The notes: generated by a model from the sequence alone, not told the origin. Shown: positions 1-7,012, counted from the stretch's first letter. The stretch is 7,863 nucleotides of DNA from Mariprofundus sp. (GCA_015485035.1 WFUI01000066.1:1-7863); one strand, 5' to 3'. Numbers and translations are program-made.

Positions 1-1
1 A

Positions 2-415
2 TTCCGCATGGGGCCTGCTGTACGTAATGAAAACCCGTGGCTGATCGAGATTGTTGCAGGCATCATTGATGAAGGCGAAACCGCAGAACAGGCGGTGATT
101 CGAGAATCCCGGGAAGAATCGGGATTTGTACCCACCGATGTCACCTTCCTTGGGCGTTATTATACCACGCCGGGAGCCTGCTCGGAGCGAATCGATCTGT
201 TTCTCGGCATGGTGGACAAACATAAGCCGGTTGGCGAGGGCGGCGGTTGTGCAGAGGAGCATGAGGATATTCGCAGCTACTGGGTATCGCGCCGGCAAGC
301 ACTGCAAATGCTGGCGGCGGGGAAAATCGGTTCCGGTGCACCCATGTTGGCCCTGTTGCTTGCCTTTGGATGGAAAGGTGTCGTCGGCTCAGAGTCTGTT
401 AACACGAATGGTTAA
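2..415 (+). CDS. Nudix hydrolase, ADP-ribose pyrophosphatase type (5' end outside window)
   Basis: Hydrolyses a nucleoside diphosphate linked to another group, most likely ADP-ribose to AMP and ribose-5-phosphate, in the cytoplasm. The frame is already open at position 2 (Phe-Arg before the first Met at 8), and the residues before that Met look like family sequence, so the ATG at 8 is probably internal and the true start lies upstream. Counting from that Met, a full Nudix box occupies about residues 18-40: GIIDEGE, seven residues, then RE, EE and G in the expected places. About 15 residues after the box comes TTPGACSER, whose proline is the mark of the ADP-ribose pyrophosphatase subgroup (NudF-like). 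The E-E-H-E segment near residue 84 fits the acidic loop of that subgroup. The gene ends head-on against bioD, sharing the four bases TTAA. The family call is firm; the exact substrate is inferred. Confidence 0.88.
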   Translation, partial: FRMGPAVRNENPWLIEIVAGIIDEGETAEQAVIRESREESGFVPTDVTFLGRYYTTPGACSERIDLFLGMVDKHKPVGEGGGCAEEHEDIRSYWVSRRQALQMLAAGKIGSGAPMLALLLAFGWKGVVGSESVNTNG

Positions 416-1047
416 AGTGTGACCGGCTCCATGTTCTGAAGCCTGATGATATGACAGTCATCTTCGACAAAAGGCGCAACTGCATCTGCAACAGGTTTAA
501 TCCATGCATTCTGTTCGATCGCGGTCGCATTGAAAAACATACGCGCGGGAGAGCAACCCATCTGTTTGAGTTTCTCCAGCGTCAGCATCGCCTGATTAAT
601 GGCGCCAAGCTTGCAAGCAATAACCAGCCACACCTCGCAGCCCTCCATGGCCTCGATCCAGTCGGACACGAACAAGCTGTCGGTAAGTGGAGTCATCAGA
701 CCTCCCACCCCCTCGATCAAACATGTATGCACATCTTCCGACTGCCGATGACACCATTGTACCAGGCGATCTGTATCTATCCGTTGACCCTCAGCAGCAG
801 CGGCCTGTGACGGAGCTGCAGGCAAGGCATAACGATAAAGATTAATGTCATTGGCATTTCCCGACCCCTGGGCGGCAAGCAGTCTTTCGATATCCTCATT
901 TTTACCGGCTTCATTCAGCCCGCAAGCGACAGGTTTCAGAGCCCTGGCATGAACACCCTGCTGAAGCAGTGCGCGGATAGCAGAAGCAGTTACCCAGGTT
1001 TTACCAGCCTCTGTATCCGTGGCGGTAATAAAAACGTTACACCCCAT
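412..1047 (-). CDS. bioD: Dethiobiotin synthetase
   Basis: ATP-dependent ligase that inserts CO2 between the two amino groups of 7,8-diaminopelargonate to form dethiobiotin, the step before BioB. At 211 residues it is slightly shorter than E. coli BioD. Visible: P-loop TATDTEAGKT (residues 8-17, Lys16/Thr17), KPVACG at 38-43 with the active-site Lys38, Asp52 where a metal ligand is expected, EGVGGLMTPL at 112-121 with metal-binding Glu112, and LVIACKLGAINQAMLT, close to the E. coli VGVKLGCINHAMLT stretch. Two odd points: the first P-loop glycine is Ala9, and the residue matching E. coli Ser41, which contacts substrate, is Cys42. The ATG lies inside the last codons of bioC (11-bp overlap) with an AGGGGA about ten bases upstream, so translation is probably coupled. 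It is the last gene of the bio operon. Confidence 0.95.
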   Translation of the reverse strand: MGCNVFITATDTEAGKTWVTASAIRALLQQGVHARALKPVACGLNEAGKNEDIERLLAAQGSGNANDINLYRYALPAAPSQAAAAEGQRIDTDRLVQWCHRQSEDVHTCLIEGVGGLMTPLTDSLFVSDWIEAMEGCEVWLVIACKLGAINQAMLTLEKLKQMGCSPARMFFNATAIEQNAWIKPVADAVAPFVEDDCHIIRLQNMEPVTL

Positions 1048-1945
1048 GCAGATTGATGTCCCCTGCGGCTCGAATAGGAATCATGCCTTCGCGATGCTCA
1101 TAACCAGTTTCTTTATACCAGGCCTGGCCGTAGATCGCCTCAAACGTAGCGTAAATTTTACCATCGTCGCCCCGGTGTTTATCTGAATATTCACACTCCA
1201 GCTTTTTGATGAGCGACCGGCCATACAGACCACTTTTGCGGCCACGGATGGCCGAAGCTGAAGCGCCCAGCCCTTTCAACTCCCGAATCAGGCTGATGGT
1301 ATCGGGATAAGTCAGGGTAAACAGATCAGTATCTGTAACAGGCAGCTCAATCGGCAGTTTCATCAGCGCATCACCCAGGGACATAACATCCGGAAACGGG
1401 AGGACATGGCCGGCGCGTTCGGGTTCAATACTGGCCAGCGACTGCCTCAATTCGGCAAGCGTGCGTCGACCAAATGTCGAAAACAACATCAACCCACCCG
1501 GTGCCAGCACCCGCCGCATTTCCTGCAACATCGCCTGCGGATCGGATAACCATTGCATGGTCAGATTCGAACACACCAGATCGAACTGCTCTGCTTTAAG
1601 CGGCAGTGCGGCTGCATCACCGCTGATATGATCATGACGCCCATGCCAGGGTAAACGCCGTCCATGCCCTTTGCGTGTACTTTGTACCATGGCCTCGGAC
1701 AGATCCACCGCAACAATCCCGGCACGCTTGAATTTTCCACGCAACAGGCGGGTGAAGTAGCCGGTGCCACAACCGATATCGAGAATACGCTTCGGCTGGA
1801 TTTTGGTGAAAGCAAGATGTGCCAATAAACGGTCGGCAATTTCGCGTTGCAATACGGCATGCGCATCGTAACTGTCAGAAGCTGATGAAAATGCACGTTT
1901 CACATGGCTGGTTTTAATATGGGACTCGATAGAGGAATGATTCAC
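1037..1945 (-). CDS. bioC: Malonyl-[acyl-carrier protein] O-methyltransferase
   Basis: SAM-dependent enzyme that methylates the free carboxyl of malonyl-ACP so that fatty-acid synthase accepts it as a primer for the pimeloyl chain. The N-terminal VKRAFSSASDSYDAHAVLQ is the BioC family lead-in. The class I Rossmann motif LDIGCGTGYF lies at about residues 55-64, followed by VAVDLSEAM (acidic ribose contact), GDAAALPL, and FDLVCSNLTMQWLSDP. The C-terminal TFEAIYGQAW is also typical of BioC. Start: I chose GTG at 1943-1945 (302 residues), because it forms a GTGA overlap with the bioH stop and has GGTGG eight bases upstream. A second in-frame GTG at 1955-1957 would add four residues but has no visible ribosome site. 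Somewhat longer than the roughly 250-residue E. coli enzyme. The 3' end overlaps bioD. Confidence 0.95.
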   Translation of the reverse strand: MNHSSIESHIKTSHVKRAFSSASDSYDAHAVLQREIADRLLAHLAFTKIQPKRILDIGCGTGYFTRLLRGKFKRAGIVAVDLSEAMVQSTRKGHGRRLPWHGRHDHISGDAAALPLKAEQFDLVCSNLTMQWLSDPQAMLQEMRRVLAPGGLMLFSTFGRRTLAELRQSLASIEPERAGHVLPFPDVMSLGDALMKLPIELPVTDTDLFTLTYPDTISLIRELKGLGASASAIRGRKSGLYGRSLIKKLECEYSDKHRGDDGKIYATFEAIYGQAWYKETGYEHREGMIPIRAAGDINLHGV

Positions 1946-2667
1946 AGTGTTTGCCACCAGTTGATAAAAGTTCGGTTAAATATTTCAGGCTGCGTCAGAA
2001 AGGGCGCATGTCCACAGTTTTGAAACAGCCGCAAGTGACTATCGGGTATAGATTCCGCCAGCCAGCGCCCGGAATCTGTTGAAACAATCGCATCCTGCTC
2101 ACCATGCACAACCAGTGTCGGCACAGGTACTTCGGCAACACATTGTCGCAGATCCATCGATTCAAGTAATTCCAGACCATTGCTTAATCCCGCTGACGAT
2201 GGCGGATGTTTTCGATCCACTGCCTGTTTGGCCAGCATATTATAATCACTCCGACTCAAGCCATCGCCATGCAGCATCAAAGCAAAAAAACGGTTTAATA
2301 ATCTCCCGCTCCCGCTTGCAACAGCCTCTTCAAAAGCCGCAAACAGTGATTGATCGCAACCTGGTTTCCAGTCCGGTTTGCTGCGAAAACAGGGGGTTGT
2401 TGAAACCAGTGCCAAAGCTGCAATACGATCGGGAAAAGACCGGGCAATCTGCAATGCCAGCATGCCCCCCAATGACCAACCGACCAACACACAAGGTTCC
2501 GCAGGCAATTGTTCGGCTAATATTCCGGCCCAGGCATCAGGTGTCAAATCGTCCGAACCACCATGACCGGGAAGGTTCAAATAAAGAGCATCGGGAAATG
2601 TTTCATGCTGTTGGTACCAAATCTGCTGCGATTGGGCCCAACCATGCAAAAAAACCAGCTGTTTCAT
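1942..2667 (-). CDS. bioH: Pimeloyl-[acyl-carrier protein] methyl ester esterase
   Basis: Alpha/beta hydrolase that removes the methyl group from pimeloyl-ACP methyl ester, ending chain elongation and giving pimeloyl-ACP to BioF. All catalytic parts are visible in 241 residues: oxyanion region FLHGWAQ (6-12), nucleophile elbow GWSLGG with Ser65, acid HGEQDAIV with Asp191, and CGHAPF with His219. GWSLGG and the Trp after HG are both as in E. coli BioH (256 residues). A PGHGGSD strand-loop follows at 33-39. There is no signal peptide, so it is cytoplasmic. Its ATG overlaps the bioF stop as ATGA, and its stop overlaps the bioC GTG start as GTGA. Position between bioF and bioC supports BioH over another esterase. 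Confidence 0.94.
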   Translation of the reverse strand: MKQLVFLHGWAQSQQIWYQQHETFPDALYLNLPGHGGSDDLTPDAWAGILAEQLPAEPCVLVGWSLGGMLALQIARSFPDRIAALALVSTTPCFRSKPDWKPGCDQSLFAAFEEAVASGSGRLLNRFFALMLHGDGLSRSDYNMLAKQAVDRKHPPSSAGLSNGLELLESMDLRQCVAEVPVPTLVVHGEQDAIVSTDSGRWLAESIPDSHLRLFQNCGHAPFLTQPEIFNRTFINWWQTL

Positions 2668-3833
2668 ACAATATTCCTGAGGTAATCAATCAATGTATCA
2701 ATCTGCTCCATACTGTGTGATGCACTTAAGGTGAAACGCAGTCTGGCCGTGTTTTCCGGCACTGTCGGCGGACGAATAGCAGCAACAAAAAAACCATGCC
2801 CGGCCAATGCTTTCGACATAGCCAGAGCCTGTGTATCAGACCCCACAATCAATGGCTGAATGGCTGTCCCGGAAACCATAAAACCCAGTGCTGCGGTGCC
2901 CGCCCTGAAATGTGCGAGGTTACTCTGCAACTGACCGACCTGTTTACCCTGCTGGATCAGGCCAAGTGCCGATTCAGCCGCTGCAATCATCGCCAACGGC
3001 AATGCTGTGGAATATACCATTGTGCGCTGGCGTTGCCTTAATCCCTCAATCAATTCATTCGTACCGAGAATAAATGCACCATAACTTCCGAATGCCTTGC
3101 CGAACGTGCCCACTTCGACCAGCCGGGCATGCCCTGCAATCTTATGCATGGATGTCAGGCCTGCGCCATTTGTCCCGACTGTGCCAATGCCGTGTGCATC
3201 ATCAATAATGAGCAGGGCATCGTGTTCTTCAGCCAGTTGGAGCAATACACTGACGTTGGCACAATCGCCGTCCATACTGAACACACCATCGGAAACAATG
3301 ATACGCTTTTCGGCAACATGCTGCTCCAGCTGCTGTGCAAGCTGATCTGTATCCAGATGTGCATAACGATGGGTTTTGGCTCCGGACAAGCGTGCGCCAT
3401 CCACCAGCGAAGCGTGATTGAGTTTATCAGTGAAAAGATGTGTATGCCGATCAGCCAGAGTCTGTATCAGGCCGAGATTGGCCAGCATGCCCGATCCTGT
3501 AATCAGACAGGCTTCATACCCTTTCCAGCGAGCCAGTTTTTCTTCCAGCCGGTGCAGCATCGGATCATCCCCCGACACCAGTCGTGAAGCGCCGCTTCCC
3601 ACCATGATGGAACATGCTTTTTCTGCCGCCATACAAACATCAGGATGCGTGCTCAGCCCCAGATAATCGTTACTGGAAAAATTAGCCAACGTCCGGCCGT
3701 TCACTTCAATACATACGCCTTTGCGCCGGGATGCAAGAAAACGGCGCTGGCGTGTTTCGGGTATTTCTGTAAACCAATTGCGTGAATCGATCATATCCGG
3801 CATGCTGGTTGGCATGAACATGCTGTCAACCAA
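2664..3833 (-). CDS. bioF: 8-amino-7-oxononanoate synthase
   Basis: PLP enzyme of the alpha-oxoamine synthase family. It condenses pimeloyl-ACP (or -CoA) with L-alanine to give 8-amino-7-oxononanoate, releasing CO2. Numbered from the TTG at 3833 (389 residues): NDYLGLS (55-61), GSGASRLVSG (79-88), KLNHASL with PLP-stacking His140, IIDDAHGIG with Asp211 and His214, and GTFGKAFG with Schiff-base Lys246. The start is uncertain. TTG (3831-3833) has AGAGAGG five bases upstream; in-frame ATGs at 3819-3821, 3813-3815, 3801-3803 and 3792-3794 lack a clear site, and family-like sequence begins near the last of these. First gene of the operon; its 5' end runs into the start of the divergent comF, so its promoter must lie inside comF. 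No BirA-type operator was recognised upstream. Confidence 0.95.
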   Translation of the reverse strand: MVDSMFMPTSMPDMIDSRNWFTEIPETRQRRFLASRRKGVCIEVNGRTLANFSSNDYLGLSTHPDVCMAAEKACSIMVGSGASRLVSGDDPMLHRLEEKLARWKGYEACLITGSGMLANLGLIQTLADRHTHLFTDKLNHASLVDGARLSGAKTHRYAHLDTDQLAQQLEQHVAEKRIIVSDGVFSMDGDCANVSVLLQLAEEHDALLIIDDAHGIGTVGTNGAGLTSMHKIAGHARLVEVGTFGKAFGSYGAFILGTNELIEGLRQRQRTMVYSTALPLAMIAAAESALGLIQQGKQVGQLQSNLAHFRAGTAALGFMVSGTAIQPLIVGSDTQALAMSKALAGHGFFVAAIRPPTVPENTARLRFTLSASHSMEQIDTLIDYLRNIV

Positions 3834-4569
3834 AGGTGCCTCTCTGGTTAACCAGTTGCGTGATTTACTGTTTCCACCGTCCTGCCTTTTCTGTCATACC
3901 CCGATGCCTGCCGGCAATGGCTGTTGCACCTCATGCCTTGAAAGCATTGAAATATGGCCGCACTCCACCTGCAGCCGCTGTGGCATGCCATTGCCTGCAG
4001 AGATGCAACCCGGCCCTTGCGGGCGCTGTTTACTAAAACCACCGCCCCAGTGCCACACCTGCAGTTTGTATTGCTATCACGGGGCGGTTCGGGATGCGAT
4101 TCTGGAATGGAAACTGCATGCCCATGATGCGGCAGTACGCTGGCTGGTGGACGCTGCTGCGCCGACCATCCGGGAGAAAATCGATGAACATTCATTATTG
4201 TTGCCCGTACCCATGCCACTCTCCCGGATGCGCAAGCATGGCCAGCATCATGCCGCCAATCTCTGTAAATGGCTGGCTGATGATACGGGATGTATCCGGG
4301 ACTGGCATTTGCTTCGGCGCATCGGTGAACAACCGAGACAATCGACCCTTTCAGGTCAGGCCCGGCGGAAAAACCTGCGTAAGGCATTTGCGCTGGCTGA
4401 CGACTACGGTCCGCGATGGCAGGATTTGGCCGATCAGGTTACTTCGGTCTGGATTGTCGATGATATTCTGACCACCGGATCGACATTGCATTTTGCCGCC
4501 CGTGCCAGCTTGAAGCTGGGTGTGCCGATAAACGTACTGTCGCTGGCACGCACATCACTCAAAGGATAG
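3802..4569 (+). CDS. comF: ComF/GntX-family phosphoribosyltransferase-like protein
   Basis: Member of the ComF family: an N-terminal zinc-binding part joined to a type I phosphoribosyltransferase fold. Family members take part in DNA uptake for transformation (ComF) or use of external DNA/gluconate (GntX); the reaction is not settled. Numbered from ATG 3802 (255 residues): LLFPPSCLFC opens the conserved part, with Cys pairs at 28/31, 42/45, 57/60 and 73/76 as likely zinc ligands. QSTLSGQARRKNLRKAF is the family motif, and the PRPP loop VDDILTTGST is at about 219-228. The start is uncertain: ATGs at 3802, 3814 and 3820 are all possible and none has a good ribosome site. A TTG further up at 3721 would add 27 residues lying antisense to bioF, which seems unlikely. 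Eight bases separate it from grxC. A competence role here is not shown. Confidence 0.9.
   Translation: MLVGMNMLSTKGASLVNQLRDLLFPPSCLFCHTPMPAGNGCCTSCLESIEIWPHSTCSRCGMPLPAEMQPGPCGRCLLKPPPQCHTCSLYCYHGAVRDAILEWKLHAHDAAVRWLVDAAAPTIREKIDEHSLLLPVPMPLSRMRKHGQHHAANLCKWLADDTGCIRDWHLLRRIGEQPRQSTLSGQARRKNLRKAFALADDYGPRWQDLADQVTSVWIVDDILTTGSTLHFAARASLKLGVPINVLSLARTSLKG
3844..3855. promoter_or_regulatory. 12-bp palindrome at the bioF/comF divergent start (possible operator)
   Basis: CTGGTTAACCAG is a perfect 12-bp palindrome. It lies just upstream of the bioF ribosome site and inside the first codons of comF. Next to it, TGGTTG (3806-3811) and CAACCA (3827-3832) form a further inverted pair. Because the two genes start on top of each other, any control element for bioF has to sit here. 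About two 12-bp palindromes are expected by chance in a window this long, so an operator role is only a suggestion. Confidence 0.25.
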
Positions 4570-4577
4570 GTTTAACC

Positions 4578-4841
4578 ATGACAACTATTGAAGTTTATTC
4601 CGGCGATTTCTGCCCCTATTGTGTACGCGCCAAGGCTTTGCTTAAGAAAAAAGGCCTTGAATTCTCCGAATACAATGTACGGAAAGATATCAAACGGCAG
4701 GCTGAAATGTCTGAACGCGCCCCCGGCACACGCACCATTCCACAGATTTTTATCAACAACCGCCACGTCGGTGGTTGTGATGAGCTCTATGCACTGGAAC
4801 GCCGTGGTGAACTGGATGACTGGTTAAAGACTTCCGCATAA
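4578..4841 (+). CDS. grxC: Glutaredoxin 3 type dithiol glutaredoxin
   Basis: Small cytoplasmic thiol-disulfide oxidoreductase, reduced by glutathione, that serves ribonucleotide reductase and removes glutathione from proteins. The 87 residues (E. coli Grx3 has 83) form one thioredoxin-fold domain. The CPYC active site is at 12-15. TIPQIFIN with the cis-proline Pro55 and GGCDEL with a third Cys at 67 make up the glutathione-binding side. That third Cys is also present in E. coli Grx3. Start ATG at 4578 has AGG seven bases upstream, overlapping the comF stop, which suggests one transcript with comF. A convergent gap of about 90 bp follows before rsmA. Confidence 0.95.
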   Translation: MTTIEVYSGDFCPYCVRAKALLKKKGLEFSEYNVRKDIKRQAEMSERAPGTRTIPQIFINNRHVGGCDELYALERRGELDDWLKTSA

Positions 4842-4893
4842 CAACATGTGAAGCATTGAACGATGGTTGCCGGGCGTTATCGTGGACAGAATG

Positions 4894-4923
4894 AAGGGCA
4901 CTCTGGAACATCAGGGTTCCCTT
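4894..4923. terminator. Weak hairpin between convergent grxC and rsmA
   Basis: Inverted repeat GGAAC (4905-4909) / GTTCC (4916-4920), with AAGGG upstream and CCTT downstream able to extend the pairing across a bulge. Only an A/T-rich stretch (TTAAAATATTT) follows on the plus strand, without a clean T-run. It may end transcripts from grxC, but the structure is poor; the gap holds nothing else recognisable. Confidence 0.25.
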
Positions 4924-4930
4924 AAAATAT

Positions 4931-5707
4931 TTATGCATCATTTAACTGGTTGGTGATACTGACCCAGTGATCATAATCCAGTTGTTCAGGTCGTTTGCGC
5001 GGGTTAATACCAATCGCCTCAAACTGTTCAGCAGTGATAGAACCCCTGAAATTATTGGCAATCGTTTTGCGGCGATGGGCAAAGCCCTGCCGTACGGTTT
5101 GCTGCAAATACTGATATTTACATGCCGGACTTTTTCCATGTGGCGTCAGCAGAATCACTGCCGAATGCACTTTCGGCGGCGGCGAAAAAGCTCCGGGAGG
5201 CAGAACCAGCAGCCGTTTCACATCATAATAGTGACGCACCAGCACTGACAGTCCCCCGTAGACTTTGCTGCCGGGGTCAGCCGCAATGCGCTCAGCCACT
5301 TCGCGCTGATACATCAATACCATGCCTCCGGGGAGCGCGTATGCCGCCAGCATGGCCGTCAGCGGGCCGCTGAGATTGTAGGGTAAATTGCCGGCAATCC
5401 AGTCCGGTTGAATGGATTTCACCGCCCGATCCAGCTCCTGCATCACATCACCATGAATCACTGACAACACGTTATTTTTTTCAGCTACGCTTTGCCAATG
5501 GGTCGCAAAATGATCATCCATCTCAATCACAGCCAGTTTGCCAGCCCGGTTCAGCAAGGCTTCGGTGATCGCTCCGGGGCCCGGACCGATTTCGATCACA
5601 GATACCCCTTCAGGGATGGCGCACGCGATACGGCGAATAGCACTGTGATCCCGTAAAAAATGTTGCCCAAGCGCCTTTTTCGGGCGTTGGAAATGATGGT
5701 CTTTCAT
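4931..5707 (-). CDS. rsmA: 16S rRNA (adenine(1518)-N(6)/adenine(1519)-N(6))-dimethyltransferase
   Basis: SAM-dependent enzyme (RsmA/KsgA) that dimethylates the two adjacent adenines in the last hairpin of 16S rRNA late in 30S assembly; its loss gives kasugamycin resistance. At 258 residues it is near family length. Visible: KKALGQHFL (10-18), SAM motif IEIGPGPGAIT (38-48), acidic VIEMD (60-64), HGDVM (85-89) and the catalytic NLPYN at 107-111. PPGAFSPPPKVHSAVI and GFAHRRKTIANNF follow in the C-terminal half. ATG at 5707 is the only sensible start, although no clear Shine-Dalgarno precedes it. Here rsmA stands alone, divergent from tpiA, rather than next to pdxA or surA as in E. coli. Confidence 0.96.
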   Translation of the reverse strand: MKDHHFQRPKKALGQHFLRDHSAIRRIACAIPEGVSVIEIGPGPGAITEALLNRAGKLAVIEMDDHFATHWQSVAEKNNVLSVIHGDVMQELDRAVKSIQPDWIAGNLPYNLSGPLTAMLAAYALPGGMVLMYQREVAERIAADPGSKVYGGLSVLVRHYYDVKRLLVLPPGAFSPPPKVHSAVILLTPHGKSPACKYQYLQQTVRQGFAHRRKTIANNFRGSITAEQFEAIGINPRKRPEQLDYDHWVSITNQLNDA

Positions 5708-5719
5708 AGGGCAAGCGTA

Positions 5720-5731
5720 GCCGATATCGGC
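5720..5731. promoter_or_regulatory. 12-bp palindrome upstream of rsmA
   Basis: GCCGATATCGGC is a perfect 12-bp palindrome, 12 bases before the rsmA ATG. It would lie in the rsmA leader or promoter, where a small hairpin or protein site could act. A second palindrome, CCTTATAAGG (5762-5771), lies in the same gap over the candidate tpiA promoter. No regulator is recognised, and such short palindromes also arise by chance. Confidence 0.2.
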
Positions 5732-5758
5732 ATCAGATATAACATTTCTTATTGGCCC

Positions 5759-5786
5759 TTGCCTTATAAGGGATTGTTCCTAGAAT
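5759..5786 (+). promoter_or_regulatory. Candidate sigma-70 promoter for tpiA-secG
   Basis: TTGCCT (5759-5764) as -35 and TAGAAT (5781-5786, five of six matches to TATAAT) as -10, 16 bases apart. This predicts a start near 5793 and a leader of about 70 bases to the tpiA ATG. It is the best promoter-like match in the rsmA/tpiA gap. Judged by eye only. Confidence 0.45.
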
Positions 5787-5864
5787 CCGCAACCTTTTTC
5801 GAGCCGTTGGCTATGGATGTTCAGCTTTCTGGAACATTCGGCAACAATATCCGGGAGGTCTGGC

Positions 5865-6614
5865 ATGAGCAGTGAAAAACGCCGTTTAATTGCGGGAAAC
5901 TGGAAAATGAATGGGTCACTTCAGGAGGCCAATGAGTTCATGGATGCCTTCGGGGGTAATCCGGCTCCGGATCTTGTCGAAGTGGCGCTGATGCCACCGT
6001 TCACGCTGCTGCACCCCATGTCTGATCGGCTGGCCTCGATGGGCGTGGTACTGGGTGCACAGAATGTCTATAATGAAGACAAAGGGGCTTTCACCGGTTC
6101 TATCTGTCCGATGATGTTGCGCGATGCCAACTGCCACTATGTGATTATCGGACACTCCGAGCGCCGCAGCATCATTGGCGAGAGTAATGCCAAGATTCGC
6201 TCCAAGATGAATGCATCCTGGCTGCACGGACTGGAGCCTATCCTGTGCATCGGTGAAACACTGGAGCAACGCGAGAAAGGTATTACCAATTCGGTATTGG
6301 CTGAACAGCTGTCGATTCTCAAGGGTGCGCCGAAAGAAATGCCGCTGACAGTGGCGTATGAACCGGTCTGGGCCATCGGCACGGGTGTCACTGCATCTGC
6401 GGAACAAGTGACCGAAACACACGCATTTGTACATGAAGAATTAACGCGACTCGGCCACGATTGTCGCGTCCTGTACGGTGGCAGCGTCAACCCGGGCAAT
6501 GCTGAAGAGCTGATGAGTTGCCCCGGTGTGGAAGGTGCTTTGGTGGGCGGAGCAAGCCTGAAGGCCGACTCGTTTATGGAGATTGTGAAAGCCACCGTGA
6601 AAGTGGTGAGCTGA
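5865..6614 (+). CDS. tpiA: Triosephosphate isomerase
   Basis: Interconverts dihydroxyacetone phosphate and glyceraldehyde-3-phosphate in glycolysis and gluconeogenesis; a cytoplasmic dimer of TIM barrels. The 249 residues match the family length. Key residues are intact: GNWKMNG with Lys14, GHSERR with electrophile His97, and AYEPVWAIGTG with catalytic base Glu166. The phosphate-binding YGGSVNPGN and GALVGGASL follow near the C-terminus. ATG at 5865 was chosen because GGGAGGT stands about six bases before it and the protein then begins as its family does; an upstream in-frame ATG at 5817 would add 16 unrelated residues. secG follows ten bases after the stop, as in many proteobacteria. Confidence 0.97.
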   Translation: MSSEKRRLIAGNWKMNGSLQEANEFMDAFGGNPAPDLVEVALMPPFTLLHPMSDRLASMGVVLGAQNVYNEDKGAFTGSICPMMLRDANCHYVIIGHSERRSIIGESNAKIRSKMNASWLHGLEPILCIGETLEQREKGITNSVLAEQLSILKGAPKEMPLTVAYEPVWAIGTGVTASAEQVTETHAFVHEELTRLGHDCRVLYGGSVNPGNAEELMSCPGVEGALVGGASLKADSFMEIVKATVKVVS

Positions 6615-6624
6615 GGAGACAAGG

Positions 6625-7005
6625 ATGACAACAATTATAATTATCGTACATGTGCTGGTAGCACTGCTGCTGATTGGCGTAGTGCTGATCCAGCGCGGCC
6701 AGGGTGCGGATATGGGCGTATCTTTTGGCGGCGGCGGTGCGCAAACACTGTTCGGGAGCCGTGGTTCCGGTTCATTTCTGGGTAAACTGACAGGAGGCCT
6801 GGCAGCAACATTCATGTTGACCAGTCTGACGCTGGCATTCTTTTCCCAACAGCATACAGGCTCTGTGGTAGAACGCGCCATTGCAGATCAGGCTCCGCTT
6901 GAGCAGCCGGCAAGCTCCAAACCGACGCAAGGTGGTTTTGATCCGTCCAAATTGAAGAGTGACACGCCGGCCCCGGCCACAGATAGTTTGCCAGGCGCCG
7001 AATAA
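6625..7005 (+). CDS. secG: Protein-export translocase subunit SecG
   Basis: Small inner-membrane subunit of the SecYEG channel that helps SecA-driven export. The 126 residues show the SecG plan: first membrane segment at about 3-22 (TIIIIVHVLVALLLIG), the conserved loop LIQRGQGADMGVSFGGGGAQ with the family's glycine run, FGSRGSGSFLGK, and a second membrane segment at about 55-73. A polar, Pro/Ala/Ser-rich tail of about 50 residues follows and looks disordered. Start ATG has GAGGAG nine bases upstream, overlapping the tpiA stop. Downstream lies tRNA-Leu(GAG), the same neighbour secG has in E. coli (leuU). Confidence 0.94.
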   Translation: MTTIIIIVHVLVALLLIGVVLIQRGQGADMGVSFGGGGAQTLFGSRGSGSFLGKLTGGLAATFMLTSLTLAFFSQQHTGSVVERAIADQAPLEQPASSKPTQGGFDPSKLKSDTPAPATDSLPGAE

Positions 7006-7012
7006 CGTTTCC

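Noticed and set aside
451..810. 119-codon plus-strand open frame opposite bioD
   Set aside because: It lies fully antisense to a clear bioD, shows no family motif and has no ribosome site.
2079..2720. 213-codon plus-strand open frame opposite bioH
   Set aside because: Long, but entirely antisense to bioH with its intact catalytic triad; the translation is rich in His, Gln and Pro without domain features.
3721..3801. N-terminal extension of comF from TTG 3721
   Set aside because: The extra 27 residues are basic, unlike ComF N-termini, and lie over conserved bioF coding sequence.
3834..3900. BirA operator or clear sigma-70 promoter for bioF
   Set aside because: No paired TTGTAAACC-like halves are present. 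An ATGACA -35-like hexamer has no acceptable -10 at the right distance.
3848..4387. 179-codon minus-strand open frame opposite comF
   Set aside because: Antisense shadow of comF; no motif, no ribosome site.
5916..6434. 172-codon minus-strand open frame opposite tpiA
   Set aside because: Antisense shadow of a well-conserved tpiA.
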